Source of the DNA: Petaurus breviceps papuanus
Lineage: Eukaryota; Chordata; Mammalia; Diprotodontia; Petauridae
Direction: 5' to 3'
Assembly (NCBI GenBank): GCA_028583685.1
Contig: JAMXIF010001194.1
Coordinates: 19,115,356-19,179,355, forward strand
DNA: 64,000 nt
Part shown: positions 20,301 through 31,410 of the stretch, one piece after another
Layout of the letters: every line of letters begins with the position of its first letter
Position numbering within the stretch: position 1 is the first letter of the stretch
Program-made: the position numbers and the translations under genes
The notes under the pieces: model-generated
What the model saw: the letters and a program-made list of their open reading frames with translations, nothing else
Told to the model about the DNA's origin: nothing
Database searches by the model: none

Positions 20301-21698
20301 ATATCCACAGCCATGTGGCTTGATAGTGGCAAAATTATCCAGTTCCCCCAATTTTGTCCTCTATTTATGCTGTTTTTTCCTTTATTTTCTTTATTTGGAA
20401 AATTAAAGCATTGAATATTTTTTAAAAATAAAAGAACAAAGAAAAAAATTTCCTTGATTTATATAAGTAAGACAGACTTTTTCTAATGTTCTTTTCTTTA
20501 TTTTCTTTTGCTTTCCCTCCCTCCCCACCTCTTCACCACCCTCCATAAGAACTTTGGGACTCCATGGTGGAAGTTAACTTTTGTTTCATTTTGTTTCCCT
20601 CCCTCTCACTCCACAGGAACCTGAATAATGAAAAGAAGACATTCTTTTCCTCTTATAAGTCAGCAAAAGTGGGCATAGTTGAAAGAGTTTTAAAATGCAT
20701 ATTTTTTTCTTCCTACTGATAGGAAATTCCACTTTCATAAACTCAGTGATGATTAATTAACTATGAACTATTGATTAATGTTTGAAGAGCAGTAAGAGAG
20801 CTGGCTACAAGATTGGTCTCTCTTCAAGTGATTCCTGGTCCCCTGTTTTTACTAATAACTGTTTAATATTTTATACTCTGGGCCTAAATTAGCAGAAGTA
20901 AACAACCATTTCCAAAAGGATGAAAGGCACCTCAGGCAACTGGTGCTCTCTGAGCACTATGAATTTCCTGGAGAAGATCACTGCTGTAGAATTTTGTAGA
21001 TGTGTTCTTGAATAAGTAGGGATTGGAAGAAGGAAATCAACATAGAGTAATATTTAATTCTGTTTTGTCTCCTGACCTTTACAATATATTGGTGCCTCTG
21101 TTCTTGTCAGTCCTGTGTTATCCTTAAAACAGGAAATATGATACCAACAAAGTGGCACCAATACGATACCTTTTTTTTTCTTCTTATTTTTATTTCCTCG
21201 GCTAAACAAAATCCTTGGCAGGCCCACATAAATTTCAGTTGACTATGAGATGGAAGGGAGACTAAGAATGTAGAGAAGACAAGTGAGAAGTGGGGGGAGG
21301 GGTATGGAGGAGAAAAAAGCAGCTACAAAGATGAACCACATTGTCATAGCCTTCTGTTTGTCATTTCTAGCCTTCTGTCTTATCACTCTCCCACAAGGAA
21401 TTTTCAGTAAATGTGAAATGTCTTGTGGAGGGAAATTAACCTTAATCTACCAGTTGTATTCAAGACACTAAATGGTGTGCAAGTAGTTCGCGCCCAGTAA
21501 GAGAATGTTAACAGTAAATAGCTTCCACCTCCCACCTCTGAAACATAAAGCATCTTCTAGATGACTCTTCAAGGCCCCAAGCGAGGTTTGAAAATTATAA
21601 CCCTCTGTACTTGAAAAGTGTAAAATTCCCACTCCACCCCCAACCCTCTAGTATATTTCTATACTCCTGAGGCTTCAAGCTTTCAATATAATCTAATC
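20301..21698. other. No recognisable feature
   Basis: About 1.4 kb. A 62-codon frame at 21283-21471 has a hydrophobic stretch but no known domain, splice context or support, so I do not call it. Confidence 0.4.
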
Positions 21699-21770
21699 CA
21701 GGGGTGGGGGAACCTGTGGTCTCAAGGCCACATGTGGCCTTTTAGCTCCTTGGCCTTTTGACTCAATACA
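21699..21770. mobile_element. hAT DNA transposon end (non-autonomous)
   Basis: Begins with a typical hAT terminal inverted repeat, 'caggggtgggggaacctgtg', followed by the 'aaggccacatgtggcctttt' block known from mammalian and marsupial hAT MITEs. The opposite end is missing. Confidence 0.75.
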
Positions 21771-21825
21771 ATTGTTACACATCGGCTACCTCCACATCAT
21801 TGGTACTTGGAGCTGTGGGTTACAA

Positions 21826-22632
21826 CAAATGGAGAAAATTTTAGTGCTTTGGATAAGTTTACTTACCTTGGTAGTGTACTTTCCCATTGATAATGAGGTT
21901 GATGTGCACATTGCCAGAGTTAGTTCAGTGTTTGGGAGGCTCTGAAGGAAAGTATAGGAGAGAAGAGATATTAGACTATCAAACAGATCTAGAGAGCCAT
22001 TATGCTGACCTCATTGTTGTATGCCTGTGAAACCTGGACAGTCTACCAGTGCCATGGCAGGAAACTGAATCACTTCCGTTTCAGTTAATTGTTTTAGAAA
22101 GATTCTGAGGATCACCTGGCAGGATAAGATACCAGACACTGAGGTCCTTTCTCTAACTAAACTGCCAAGCATTCAAACTCTACTTCAGAGAGCACAAATC
22201 TGATGGGCTGGCCAAGTTGTTCGAATGCAAAATGTAGGCTTGCCAAAAAGACTTTTATGGAGAACTCATACAGGGCAAGTGTTCACATGGTGGTCAGAAG
22301 AAGAGATACAGGGACATTCTCAAGGTCTCTCTGAAGAACTTTGGAATTGATTGTGTGAAATGGGAGACACTGACACAGGACCACTCAGCATGGCATGCCC
22401 ACATCAGAGAAGGTGATGCAAAGCAAAGCAGAATTGAAACAGCTCAAAAGAAACACAGGATGTGTAAATTTAGAGAATCCACCCCAAATGTTCACGTGGA
22501 CTATTTGTGTCTGACCTGTGGTAGAACTTTCTGAGCTTGTAGTCTTCTGATCAGCCACAGTCAGACGCACTGAAACTTGACTCTAACATAGTGATGTCAT
22601 TTTGGTCCTCTTTGAGAATGAAGGACAACATC
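21826..22632 (+). mobile_element. RTE-like LINE 3' part: reverse-transcriptase C-terminus and a C2H2 zinc finger
   Basis: About 800 bp, 5'-truncated. Translation in shifting frames gives a LINE RT C-terminal region: DKFTYLGSVLS, EVDVHIARVSSVFGRL, then ACETWT, LPSIQTLLQRAQI, KNFGIDCV and RMPxxRL-type blocks. Downstream, 22508-22570 encodes C-x2-C-x12-H-x3-H (CLTCGRTF ... LLISHSQTH), a classic C2H2 finger followed at once by a stop. The 3' end is 'gatgtcattttggtcctctt ... gaaggacaac'. Frame changes and stops mark it as dead. RTE-like is my best family guess; CR1-related is the alternative. Confidence 0.8.
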
Positions 22633-22654
22633 CACAAACCCCCCCGCCTCCCCA

Positions 22655-23060
22655 TTAAGGGTCTGCTTTGTGTAATGTTACACTATGCTGTCGAATTAAA
22701 AACCAACTGTATTCTCAGGGAATTTATCTTCTACTGGGGGACTCAGCATTTAAGAGAAACAGTGATGATTTGAAGAAAAGTGAGTGGACACTAACAAGTA
22801 AATAGATGGAGAAAATCTTGCTGTAGATGCTCATGAGTTAAATGTTGAAGGAAGCCAGGTAGAGCTGAGGAGGAGCGATATTCTATGTCTGCATAAAGAA
22901 AAAGAGTTAGGAAACTGAGTGCCACGTTTGAGTTTGAGGAGCAAGTAGAGAAGCTTGATCAACAGAGTACATGAAGGAGAACATGGATCGTAAGCCAGGA
23001 AAAGGAAACTGAAAGCAAAGATGGTGAGGAGGAGTTTATATTTTATCCTAGACGGAGCTT
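22655..23060 (-). repeat. L2/L3 LINE 3' part, antisense
   Basis: 'ccattaagggtctgctttgt', 'ctcagggaatttatcttcta', 'aggagtttatattttatcct'. Confidence 0.65.
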
Positions 23061-23062
23061 TG

Positions 23063-23286
23063 GGGGCAGCTAGGTCGTGCAGTAGATAGAGCATCAGGCC
23101 TGAATTCAAATCTGTCCTCAGACACCAGTTGTGTGACCACAGACAACTCATTTCACCCTATTTGCCTGTTTCCTCCTCTAAAAAAAATGAGCTGGAGAAG
23201 GAATGGCAAACCACTCCAGCATCTTTGCCAAGAAAACTCCACAAAAAGTCAAATACAACTGACCCATTGAACAACAACAGCAACAA
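23063..23286 (+). repeat. MAR1-like CORE-SINE
   Basis: Long-form SINE: 'gggggcagctaggtcgtgca', 'gagctggagaaggaatggc', 'aaaccactccagcatctttg', 'ccaagaaaactccac', ending 'aacaacaacagcaac'. Confidence 0.9.
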
Positions 23287-23344
23287 TATGACTGGAATCA
23301 AGTTGGGGAGACAACCTTGCTTATAATATAGGTATTAATCCTCT

Positions 23345-23550
23345 GCCACAACAGAATTTAGAGTTCGCTGGTACTTTAAAGATCACAAAATAAAACTTAT
23401 TCATTTTAAAGATAAAGAAACAGGATCAGAAAAGGGGAGTGACTTAAAGGAGGTCACACATCTAGGACATATCAGAATAGGATTTTGAACCATGATCACA
23501 TGACTTCAAGTCCAGTGTTCATTCTATTACACCATAACTACTTCTTTGAG
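23345..23550 (-). repeat. MIR3-like SINE, antisense
   Basis: 'tttagagttcgctggtactt', 'gataaagaaacaggatcaga', 'gattttgaaccatgatcac', 'tccagtgttcattctattac'. Confidence 0.65.
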
Positions 23551-23582
23551 GCCAAGATTAGAAACTTGTTTATATCATCTCA

Positions 23583-23706
23583 GGAAAGGAAGGAAGGAAG
23601 GAAGGAAGGAAGGAAGGAAGGAAGGAAGGAAGNNNNNNNNNNAAGGAAGGAAGGAAGGAAGGAAGGAAGGAAGGAAGGAAGGAAGGAAGGAAGGAAGGAA
23701 GGAAGG
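23583..23706. repeat. (GGAA)n microsatellite with assembly gap
   Basis: Near-perfect GGAA units interrupted by exactly ten N (23633-23642), so the true length is unknown. It abuts an antisense L2-type 3' end ('gggcatttattaagccctt', 23707-23800) and may have grown from that tail. Confidence 0.95.
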
Positions 23707-23975
23707 GCATTTATTAAGCCCTTCCTAAGCCCAAACTAAGCACTGAGAATTCAAATATAAATACTAATGCACCTCTGTCTCCATTATATTCTAAGAAGGG
23801 AGGACAGCATATATAGGGAAGTGGTAGCATAAAGAGGTGTTTTGGCCTCAAATCATATCAATATTTTTTAGGGCCATAAGACAATTAATTGACATGAAAC
23901 CAAAGAAATTGTTTTTCTCCAGGTATAGTTGTGTTGAGTTGTTTACTGGTCCCAGAGCTAGAAAAGAGAGAAATA

Positions 23976-24130
23976 AAGGCGGTTAGGTGGTGCAGTGAAT
24001 AGAGCATCAGCCCTGGAGTCAGGAGTACCAGAGTTCAAATCCGGCCTCAGACACTTAACCCAAAAACTAGCCGTGTGACCTTGGGCAAGTCACTTAATCC
24101 CAGTTGCCTTCTAAAAAGCAAAAAAGAAAA
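23976..24130 (+). mobile_element. WSINE1-like tRNA-derived SINE
   Basis: 'ggcggttaggtggtgcagtg', 'gccctggagtcaggagtacc', 'gagttcaaatccgg', 'cgtgtgaccttgggcaagtc', 'cccagttgccttc', A-rich tail. The 15-bp TSD 'gaaaagagagaaata' is exact at 23961-23975 and 24131-24145. Confidence 0.93.
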
Positions 24131-24479
24131 GAAAAGAGAGAAATAGTGTAGTAGGGCTGCACTGGGTTCTAGAGAACTTTCACCAGTTAGGAGTGTATAG
24201 GGTTGGTACAGTGTTAAGGTAATACTAGCACCTCTGGTATAAGGGCTTGCAGACCCCTTTTCAGTGTCCACCTGGCACCCGACTCTCACCTGTGACTCCA
24301 AGAAACTGTAGTATGCACAGTGGCAGTAAAAACATCTTGGCAGAAGGGCTAAACCAGGTTGAGGACAACTGACAGGCCTCAAACCTCTCAGTGAGGTGGG
24401 GTGTGTCTACCCCGTGTGTGAAGATACTCTCTGGTAGATTGGGCAGATGAGAACAATTTGTCCCAATGACTATGAAAGC

Positions 24480-24718
24480 TGCTGAAGCAGGTGGTATGGA
24501 ACCCTTACAGCTTGGTCAGAAGATGTCAAAGTCATCCACGGGCCTCCTGACTTTTGTCTTGCCACAGGACTTCAGCAACTCTGGAAAAGAGAGTGAGACT
24601 GATAACTTTGTGCAAATCTGCCTCCCTTAAAACTAATTCACACAGAAGTCAAGACATCACCCCTTGATGTCACTGGCCCTCTTCAAAAAGGAAGGACGAA
24701 CAACAGTAGCCCCTCAGG
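24480..24718 (+). repeat. Marsupial repeat with RTE-like 3' end
   Basis: 'gactttgtgcaaat'-type block ('aactttgtgcaaatctgcct', 'tgatgtcactggccctc', 'gaaggacgaacaac'), closely similar in plan to 35800-36010 and 56465-56605. The 3' end resembles the RTE-like LINE. The preceding 24146-24479 may belong to the same element but I could not place it. Confidence 0.65.
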
Positions 24719-26030
24719 AGCCCATTGTAGGAGCTGGAGGGGTGGGTCAGACGTGAGAAATCCTTAACAAAAGCACAATTCCTTTAATTTTGGACTTATT
24801 TTAAGTACCATTATTTCTTCTGAAATTCATGTTGAGGAGGCATGAAGAGCCAGACACAGCAATGAGACAATAATAGAAACAATTGCTTAAAACAGCCCAA
24901 GAAAAAAAGTGTTGCTGATGTAAGGATCATATGTAAGGGAACTCCATAAGCTAGAAGCCAGATGTGCAGACAAATTCTCAGCTTGTTGCTATTCTTTTGA
25001 GCTCACAAGCCCTATGCATGAGAAATTCTGTAAATCTATGGAGAATTTCTAAGTAGTTGGAAAATTTATGCAGTGAAAAATGAATAAACTACAAAAATTT
25101 CAAATCTATTGAAATCATCCCCAAAACAGTCATAGTTATCTACAATTGTCTTCATTAAAATCCATCAATGAGTCGTGCCATTGAGCAGAATGCTACATCT
25201 CACAGAAATAACTGAAAACTTAAAGGTAAATTAACTACCTCCCTTGTGCTAAAGCGAGTCACAATAATAATGTTGGAACTATGAATAATAATTGATCTGA
25301 TTCTACTTAAGTTACCACAATAGAAGTCACCAGAGTGCTAAACTCTGCCTCATCCATAGGAGAAGTGTGAAAGTAGGTTCTCTGTCCATACAAAACCTAA
25401 ATCATGATTGATCTTAATGAGTTAGTTTATCCTCATAGGCAGGAGCTCATCTGGGAACTCAATAAATATTTCAATTCCAGATTGTATCTCTGACCTTGAA
25501 GAATCCTTATGCATTTATTGCAAACTTCAGGCTTTCACCCTGAATCACAAAACATTGCCAACAATTCTAAAAATGTAGGAATGTCCATTTTTAAGAAACT
25601 AAAAATGAAAATAAAAAACAGATTTACACAATAGGCAATTTATTTTAAAAAAGAAACCGATATTACAAAAATATCTAGGCTTTGACTTAAGGGTTCACCA
25701 CAGGGGTTGCTTAAATTTTGTTATCTCAAAATTTTCTCTTACTAGTTGATTAGTAGTCACCCAAGTTAAGGGTGACTTCGTTTCCAACTAGGAGAACAAG
25801 ATTTTGTTTTTTTGCTTGTTGTTTTTTTTGGGGGGGGTGGGGGGCGGGGAGAATCCAATTGAGGTAGCTTTTTTTCCCCCTAGTTACAACTGCTAGAGAC
25901 AAAGCAATTAGTATTCCTGAAGTGTCAGAGAAGGGTAGGACTAGCCATGCATGAAATTCAACCCACTCCCCCAACCCCAAACTAATTGTATCACTTTGAG
26001 GATTACTTCCTCCTCCCAATAAGGGAGTAA
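24719..26030. other. Repeat-poor interval
   Basis: No family recognised. It includes a G-rich run near 25828-25850. Confidence 0.4.
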
Positions 26031-26395
26031 TAGGGAGTATCTGAGAACTCAACCCACCTCCTCATTAAAATTTCTACCAATCAAGATTGTCTCACTTTTG
26101 CCTGGGAAGTTCAAGTGATGTCTTGTCAGGCTAGTAAGAAGGAAGACAGAACTAGGTTTTAAAGACCTCATTGGCCCTCACTGGAGTCTCTGGTCTTCTG
26201 AATAGGCCACTGACCCAATTTCTTGGTTATCGCTAGCCTAACTAAAAATAATCGATCATGCTCAGGTCCCTGGCTTTTTGCTGAGGTTCCAGCATGACCT
26301 GTTTTACTGACAGTATATGCATCACTGTTAATAAAATGATATCTTGCCCTGGAGAAAACTGTGCCTCAGCATCATTTCTACTTACCACAAATATG
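26031..26395 (+). repeat. Possible LTR-like fossil
   Basis: An AATAAA-bearing stretch ('gttaataaaatgatatc', near 26329) preceded by about 300 bp of unusual non-SINE sequence. No clear ends or TSD were found, so this is only a suggestion. Confidence 0.22.
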
Positions 26396-26475
26396 ATATA
26401 TATGTAAATATGCATACATATATGTATATATCTACATATGTGTATATATGCATTTTGTGTATCTATAACTTACAT
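26395..26475. repeat. TATG/CATA-rich microsatellite
   Basis: Imperfect TATA/TATG/CATA run. Confidence 0.75.
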
Positions 26476-26639
26476 GTCCTTTATGTAAATATATAGATAA
26501 TTTTTTTTTTCTGGAGAGGGAGAGTTAGAACTTTTAATTCTTGCCAGAAATTTACCATATCCACCTTCTTGCTCCAGTCCCTACAGAAGAGCTAGTTATG
26601 ACTCAGAATCTAGTTTTTGACCAGTGTTCCCCTCCCTAA

Positions 26640-26755
26640 TGTGAACCCGAGCTTCTTAAAGGCTGAAGTTTTTTTTTAACCTTCCCCTGTATCTAATGTA
26701 GTCCCTGTACTTAAAAAACAATTAATAAATGTCTGTTGAATTGAATTTGATTGAA
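26640..26755 (+). repeat. L2/L3 LINE 3' tail
   Basis: 'gagcttcttaaaggctgaag', 'ccctgtatctaatgtagtcc', 'attaataaatgtctgttga'. Confidence 0.75.
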
Positions 26756-26929
26756 AGCCTTGTAGAAACCATGAGGATTGATAGGTGTCTGTTTTTTTTT
26801 CATCACTTAAGAATGAAGTAAATAAAAGCAATGAAGTTTTTAAAAGGCCTACAATCAGCAGGACAAAGAATTAACCAACAAGTAGAATGCTTAAAGGTTC
26901 AAACTAGGAAACATCTAAATCATTTTCTG

Positions 26930-27183
26930 AAACAGCTAGGTGGCATACTAGATAGAGAACTGGGCCTCGAGTCAGGAAGACTTAACTTAAACACTAGTTG
27001 TGTGGACTCTGGATGAGCCACTTAACCTCTGCCTGCCTCAGTTTCCTCATCTGTAATAGCACCTACCTAGAAGGCCTGTTCTGAGGGTCAAATGAGATAA
27101 TGATTTTAAAGAGCTTAGCTCAGTGCCTGTCACATTTAAGCACTGTAAAATAAGTGATAGCTATTATTATTATTATTATTATA
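26930..27183 (+). repeat. CORE-SINE (Ther1-like) with (ATT)n tail
   Basis: 'aacagctaggtggcatacta', 'cctcgagtcaggaagactta', 'tgcctcagtttcctcatctg', 'tgagggtcaaatgagataat', tail 'tagctattattattatta'. Confidence 0.88.
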
Positions 27184-27309
27184 ACAAGAAAAATCTCTCT
27201 ACCTTTGAGTAAAATTCTTACAGATTTGCCATTCTGTGTGACTAAATAAGTCTTTGGATTTAGTTATCTTATTATCCATCAAACATCACTGGATAAGACA
27301 AATAATAGG

Positions 27310-27470
27310 AATTATAGGATTTGAAGGCCAAAAATGGCTTAGAGATAATCTAGTCAAATCCCTTCCTTTTTAAAATTAGGAAATTGAGGCCAAATAAATT
27401 ATTATTCTAAGTAAACCCTAATAGTAAGTAGGAAAAAAATCTGGGTCTGTTGATTCAAAAATCTAGAAAT
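27310..27470 (-). repeat. MIR3-like SINE, antisense
   Basis: 'ataggatttgaaggccaaaa', 'gagataatctagtcaaatcc', 'aattaggaaattgaggccaa'. Confidence 0.6.
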
Positions 27471-27489
27471 ATTTGAATGGCAGAGGATA

Positions 27490-27570
27490 GAATCAATCGA
27501 TCAATAAACAATTATTAAGTGCCTACTATGTGCTAAGTACTATGCTAAATGCTGGAAAATGTTGGATTAA
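27490..27570 (-). repeat. L2/L3 LINE 3' end, antisense
   Basis: 'caataaacaattattaagtg', 'cctactatgtgctaagtact', 'atgctaaatgctgg'. Confidence 0.8.
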
Positions 27571-29730
27571 TAGATTGTTACTTATAAAAGAGCAAAGTAT
27601 GACTACACTCCAGGCAGATAACTGAGAATAGGTAATATCATTTGAGTTTATTAGGCTTTTTGCTCTGCTTGGTAATCTAATATCTTAGATATCCTGGTCC
27701 ATATCCTTGATGGCACTACAAAAATTTTCTTGGCAATGAATAAGCAAAATGTGCAAATGTAAATTGCCTTGTATGCTTTGAGTGTACTACTACTGATATA
27801 ATTAAGACCTATTAATGTGATTATGATCTCATCTCTGCTTCCTTATATTGTCAGGACAGAGCCTATATGTGTTTACATGTATTTTTGAACATGTATGTAT
27901 ATGCTTATATGAGTGTGTAAACATATATATGTTATAGATCAATTCAGTAGGGCCAATGATTTTACAGAATTCTGCAAAACTTATTACTAGAAGGAGCTAG
28001 GAATTGAATTTCAGAGGGAAAGGTTTTCTTGAGAAGTTAGAAGTAAATTCAGGCATACAAATTTAGTTAGAGCAACATTTTGCAGTTTCCGAGGTGATGA
28101 TGTATTGGAAGAATACTTTTATATTCTCTCTGATGTTTTCTTTAGACTCTCCTAAAGTACTGGTGAGTTTTGGGAAGGAAAAGTATGCCAGTATCATTTT
28201 CCTCCAATTAATTTTGGTATAATAACAGAATTTCAGCAGTGTTCTAATAATGTTATTGATTATGCAAAATTGAGTGTAATGAGTAAGTTCTGCTGAGACT
28301 TAGAAGGAAGATCTGTTATCAGCATTTAACATTGACACCTTCCTTCTTGATATGACCTTCCATCAAGATTTAGGAAACATAGTCATAGGAGTCCCATCCT
28401 GCCCCCTCCCCATGCTTTTATTAAGGTCACTCTAGATAGTTGTCTAAACAAACCCTTATCCCTAGAATGCAATATTCAGAAACATAGGCAATGGTCAGTG
28501 AAATTGCATGCAGAATACTATATTTTGTGGAGGTGCTTCATTATAAGCAATGTTCTTTATTATAAATTCAGATGTATTTGAATTTTGCTGAATTCTAACT
28601 AAGCCCATAGACCCTTTGCTTATATGAATTTTTCATTTGAAACTGTAGACGTAGCAAAGTAAAGATTCAGAAAACACACATGTACAATTGAAAATATAGG
28701 GTGAATTACAAAGGTGAAAAATATAGCTAAAAATTTATGCTCTTTTTGTCCTTGACAAATATGGGAGAAATATTGTATCTATATCATAAATATTAATTGA
28801 ATTGTTTCTCTACTCGATAGAATTTGTCATTTTGGGATGTTTGGGGCCAGAAGTCACAGAGAAAAAGGTCTATAATTCCCCAAAGTCCTAGAAGTACTCA
28901 GGGAGTTTCCCAAATGAGAAAAGAAAGATTTTGGTTGAGGGTGGTTTTTTTTTTTGGGGGGGGCAGGAAGGTGAGAATGACGAAGCAGAGGTGGGGAGTG
29001 GAGGGATATTATAGAGGACAGAGATTTTGCTGTGCCTTAAGGATGGGGCATTAAGTGGGTTTTCCTAGATTTACCATAGTTGTCATTCAAGTGTTTCCTT
29101 GTGAAATTCCAGGGGGTTTGGTTGGAATCATTTGGTAGAAAATCTCCCATGGATATTTCAATAGCATCCCGTGGGCTGCCTCATTACAGAAGTGATCAAC
29201 CTAAGGTAGAGAAGAGGTAATGTTACATATAATTATCTTTACCAATCCTGTCATTTAGCTTCATTAGCACATTTGCTGCCGACCAGGACTTTTCAAGCCG
29301 TCCCTACCAAGTGTGATTGTATGATGGACACAAGTTGGTAGGTAGGAAATGTGATTGCCACTTGCCCAGGGATTAAAGAGCAAAAGAATCCCAATTAGAG
29401 GTGCCAGTCACTTAAGGGGCCATCCATGAGTTCCCTTATGTTTCATGATTCTCCCCTCACTTCACATTCATCTTTAGATGACTGTAGGTACAAAAATGCA
29501 GGTCCTGCAGAAAGCTGGCTCCTTGGGCCTCTTCTAGAGTGCTTCAATTAAGCATTTTAGACTAAAAAAAAACCACTACTACTATTTATTAATGCTATTT
29601 GAGGATGCCACCAATATTAATTTAACATAAGTATCTGTGGGAGAGGGAAAGGAGAGCGAGAAAAGGGAGAAACCCCTAAATGACCTGGTGGCTTGCTACT
29701 TGGTAGATTTCTCCATAGGGCTGAGAGCTG
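27571..29730. other. Repeat-poor interval
   Basis: About 2.1 kb with no recognisable transposon and no exon-like frame. The part around 29080-29560 is the most complex in base composition and is a candidate conserved non-coding stretch, by appearance only. Confidence 0.35.
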
Positions 29731-29734
29731 TGAG

Positions 29735-29900
29735 TTCAGAGTCAGGAGAGACCTATGTGCAGGGCGTACTTCTGGACTAGCTCTGGAATCCTCTGTCATT
29801 CTCATTCATCTGAGTCTCTCCTTCCTTCTCTATTAAGTAGCACTAGACCAGGTGATTTCTTTGTGACTCTTCTGTTTCTGATATTCTGTGAATCCATTCC
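29735..29900 (+). repeat. Degraded MIR SINE
   Basis: 'gttcagagtcaggagagacc', 'ctctggaatcctctgtcatt', 'gaccaggtgatttctttgtg'. Confidence 0.5.
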
Positions 29901-29984
29901 TGGGGTCAGTAGCCATAACTCATGAATTCAGGTGAATAGTGTTTTTTTTTTTTTCAGAACTATGGCCCACCTACTTAACTAGAA

Positions 29985-30044
29985 GTATTTTTGGTTTGTT
30001 GTTTGTTTTGTTGTTTTTTTGTTTGTTTGTTTGTTTGTTTGTTT
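29985..30044. repeat. (GTTT)n tract, tail of the 7SL retropseudogene
   Basis: The reverse of an (AAAC)n-rich poly(A) tail, directly attached to the 3' end of the antisense 7SL copy. Confidence 0.8.
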
Positions 30045-30340
30045 TAAACAAGGTTTCCCAATCTCACCTAGCTGGAAGTATAGGGGCTAGTCATGGGTGC
30101 CCACTGCTAATCTACACAGGAATTTTGACTTGCTATGTTTCTGACCTGGGTCAGATTACCCTTTGTTGGACAGTCTCATGGCTTTTTTTCTTCTGGAGGC
30201 TCACCATAGTGATGCTGAAAATAGTTCAGACATCCGATCAACATATTCAACTGCAGCTCAGAACTCCCTAGCTCAAGAGATCCTCCAGTATCTACCTCTC
30301 TGAATCACTGGAATTACATGTATGTGATATCACATCTGCA
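30045..30340 (-). pseudogene. RN7SL: 7SL (SRP) RNA retropseudogene, near full length
   Basis: 7SL is the RNA scaffold of the signal recognition particle, transcribed by Pol III. Read on the minus strand this follows 7SL from end to end. Plus-strand landmarks, all reversed 7SL, are: 'acctagctggaagtatagg' (3' end), 'gaattttgacttgct', 'gtttctgacctgggtcag' (about 30136-30154), 'ggaggctcaccatagtgatg' (about 30196), 'cagctcagaactccctagct' and 'caagagatcctccag' (30254-30288), then 'ggaattacatgtatg' (5' end). Divergence is clear and spread across all domains, including both the Alu and S domains, so it is a dead retrocopy. It ends in an A-rich tail (plus-strand T-rich). I found no secure TSD. Because the S domain is present, it derives from whole 7SL RNA and not from an Alu-type SINE. 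Confidence 0.9.
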
Positions 30341-30359
30341 GTTTTTGATACTGCTGGCT

Positions 30360-30969
30360 ACCCTCTTCTCCTAGAAATTCTTTGCTCCCTTGACTTCTGT
30401 GTCACTCCTCTATGGATTCTCCTTCTACTCATCTGATTGAACCTTCTCAGTCTCCTTCTGGCTCCTGTTTCATCTTCTGCCTACTTCATTTGGGTAATTG
30501 TCCAGTGCTCTGCCCTAGGCCACCTTCTCTCTTCTCCCTGTACTTTCTCTTGAAGATTGCATATGTCCCCATGGATACTAGTGCAAGCTCTACACATATG
30601 ACTCCCAGACCTATGCCCATCCCTAATCTGTCTTCTGAACTCCAGTCACACATTGTTATCTACTTGCTAAATAGTTATTCCTATGTTCTGTAAACATATC
30701 AAACTCAAAACATTGAAAACAGATCTCATCCCCTTTACTCTTAAACCCAATGCTTTCCCACCCTTTCCTGTTTCTTTTAAGGGCACTACTGTATTCCAAG
30801 TCATCCTGGCATATAACAGAATCACTGTTGACCATTCACTCTTCTTCAATCTCCCCGATATCTAATAAGTTGTCAAGTCTTATTGTGGCACAAGCCTTGT
30901 GCCTCCATGGCATCTCCCTATCTGTCCCCTATTCTTCACTCCTGTAGTCACTAGCCTAGTTCAGGTGGC
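30360..30969 (+). repeat. L2/L3 LINE 3' region, left part
   Basis: Sense landmarks: 'catatgactcccagacctat', 'aaactcaaaacattgaaaac', 'ctgtattccaagtcatcctg', 'aataagttgtcaagtctta', 'ccatggcatctccct'. It is interrupted at 30969 by a solo LTR and resumes at 31513. Confidence 0.8.
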
Positions 30970-31118
30970 TGTAATGGGAATGTAAATTTTTAAGATCTTC
31001 CCTGCCCCTAGGCTAAAGTGCACCTGGAGCCTGGGGTTGGAGGCTTGTTTTTCAATAGATACTTTTTGATTGGCCAGTGGGTCAATAAGGTTGTTACATT
31101 CTCTGAGCCAGGAGAAGG

Positions 31119-31127
31119 CTATATAAG
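31119..31127 (+). promoter_or_regulatory. LTR TATA box
   Basis: 'ctatataag' in the solo LTR. About 31 bp downstream is the point where the retroposed LTR copy at 9968 begins, consistent with the LTR's transcription start. Confidence 0.6.
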
Positions 31128-31404
31128 CCCTGATGTGTAGCTTTGTTTTGGGGCTCACTTTGAGAAGTGTTCTGTGATTTGATCAGATGAGACTCTGGGA
31201 AGCTGTTATTGAGAGCCCCCTGGCTTTGAAAAACCCAGATATTGATGAAACACAGATGTTGATTTGGTATGGATGTATGGTTGGACAGTTTGGAAACTGT
31301 CTACTTGATCTGTTTCTCTGTCTTGATAATTCTGTCTGTATATTCTGAAGTTTGGGGTGCTGACCTTTTTCCCCTGAACTAGGTAAATGATAGATATTTG
31401 ACTG

Positions 31405-31410
31405 ATTAAA
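31405..31410 (+). terminator. LTR polyadenylation signal
   Basis: ATTAAA in the solo LTR. The matching signal in the retroposed copy (10227-10232) precedes its A-tract by about 23 bp. Confidence 0.55.

Noticed and set aside
21283-21471. 62-codon frame with a hydrophobic segment resembling a signal peptide or membrane helix.
   Set aside because: No further exons, no conserved cysteine pattern I recognise, and such stretches are common in AT-rich DNA.
23485-23739. Lys/Glu/Gly-rich frames across the GGAA array.
   Set aside because: Microsatellite translation across ten N; not coding.
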